Translations under genes and position numbers: made by a program
Assembly: GCA_902478725.1 (NCBI GenBank)
Contig: CABSMD010000168.1
Coordinates: 1 to 5,908 of the forward strand
Length of the DNA stretch: 5,908 nucleotides
Source: an uncultured Clostridia bacterium
GTDB taxonomy: Bacteria; Bacillota; Clostridia; HGM11514
Direction: 5' to 3'
Notes under the pieces: generated by a model
The model's database searches: none
Seen by the model: only the letters and a program-made list of their open reading frames with translations
What the model was told of the DNA's origin: nothing
In this document: positions 5,598 to 5,908 of the stretch, piece after piece
How the letters are laid out: each line of letters opens with the position of its first letter
Numbering within the stretch: the stretch's first letter is position 1

Positions 5598-5908
5598 ATG
5601 GATACAAAAACAGCTTTTGTAGATAAAAAAATGTTTGTACGGGCCATCAAGGATTCCTGTATCAAGCTGCATCCTAAGACGCAGGCGAAGAATCCGGTCA
5701 TGCTGCTGGTGTATATCTCAGCGGTGCTGACGACCATTTTGTGGGTGGTTTCGCTGTTCGGTATCAAAGATGCGCCCACGGGCTACACACTGGCAATCGC
5801 CATTATCCTTTGGTTTACCGTTTTGTTTGCCAATTTTGCCGAGGCAATCGCGGAGGGGCGCGGCAAAGCCCAGGCGGATTCCCTGCGCGCCTCGAAGCGG
5901 GACGTGGA
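5598..5908 (+). CDS. kdpB: K+-transporting P-type ATPase subunit B (KdpB), N-terminal part
   Basis: The ATP-hydrolysing subunit of KdpFABC. Only the first 103 codons of a protein of about 680-690 aa are present, and the frame is open to the right edge. KNPVMLLVYI (31-40) leads into the first membrane helix (about 33-55), and a second runs at about 63-80. FANFAEAIAEGRGKAQADSLR (split here as FANFAEAIAEG, 77-87, and RGKAQADSLR, 88-97) is a KdpB hallmark and follows the E. coli sequence closely. The actuator domain, DKTGT phosphorylation site and nucleotide domain would lie beyond the window. AAGGAGG at 5583-5589 lies 8 nt before the ATG at 5598, 13 bp after the kdpA stop, so the gene belongs to the same operon. 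Confidence 0.96.
   Translation, partial: MDTKTAFVDKKMFVRAIKDSCIKLHPKTQAKNPVMLLVYISAVLTTILWVVSLFGIKDAPTGYTLAIAIILWFTVLFANFAEAIAEGRGKAQADSLRASKRDV

Overview
The window looks like a chromosomal segment from a Bacillota bacterium, most likely of the class Clostridia. This is inferred from strong Shine-Dalgarno sequences (AAGGAGG) 7-8 nt before several starts, a sigma-A type promoter with a perfect TTGACA, base composition of roughly half G+C, and a Firmicute-like KdpA. The species cannot be named from the sequence.

Left half (1-3276, minus strand): an operon in the order capE, capF, capG. It encodes the three enzymes that convert UDP-GlcNAc to UDP-N-acetyl-L-fucosamine, a precursor for capsule or other surface polysaccharide. 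CapE makes a 4-keto-6-deoxy intermediate, CapF (a reductase fused to a cupin) epimerises and reduces it, and CapG performs the final 2-epimerisation. capG runs off the left edge, so more polysaccharide genes may follow there. capE and capF overlap by ATGA, and capF and capG are 6 bp apart. A TTGACA-N17-TACACT promoter with an extended -10 lies about 30 nt upstream of capE.

Centre (3212-3680): a divergent regulatory region around a 64-codon gene for an unrecognised small membrane protein. It holds a 12-bp palindrome (TTGGCCGGCCAA) behind the cap promoter, an 11-bp sequence occurring once before the small gene and once before kdpF, a tandem ATCTTAAT repeat with 11-bp period, and a 32-bp near-perfect inverted repeat just before kdpF.

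Right half (3681-5908, plus strand): the start of a high-affinity K+ uptake operon, kdpF-kdpA-kdpB. KdpF (30 aa) is too short for many gene finders, KdpA is complete, and KdpB is cut by the right edge. KdpA forms the K+ channel-like subunit, KdpB the P-type ATPase and KdpF a small stabilising subunit. kdpC and possibly kdpDE would be expected further right.

Nothing here amounts to a clearly new system. The best leads are the uncharacterised 64-aa membrane protein next to kdp and the layered cis elements around it.
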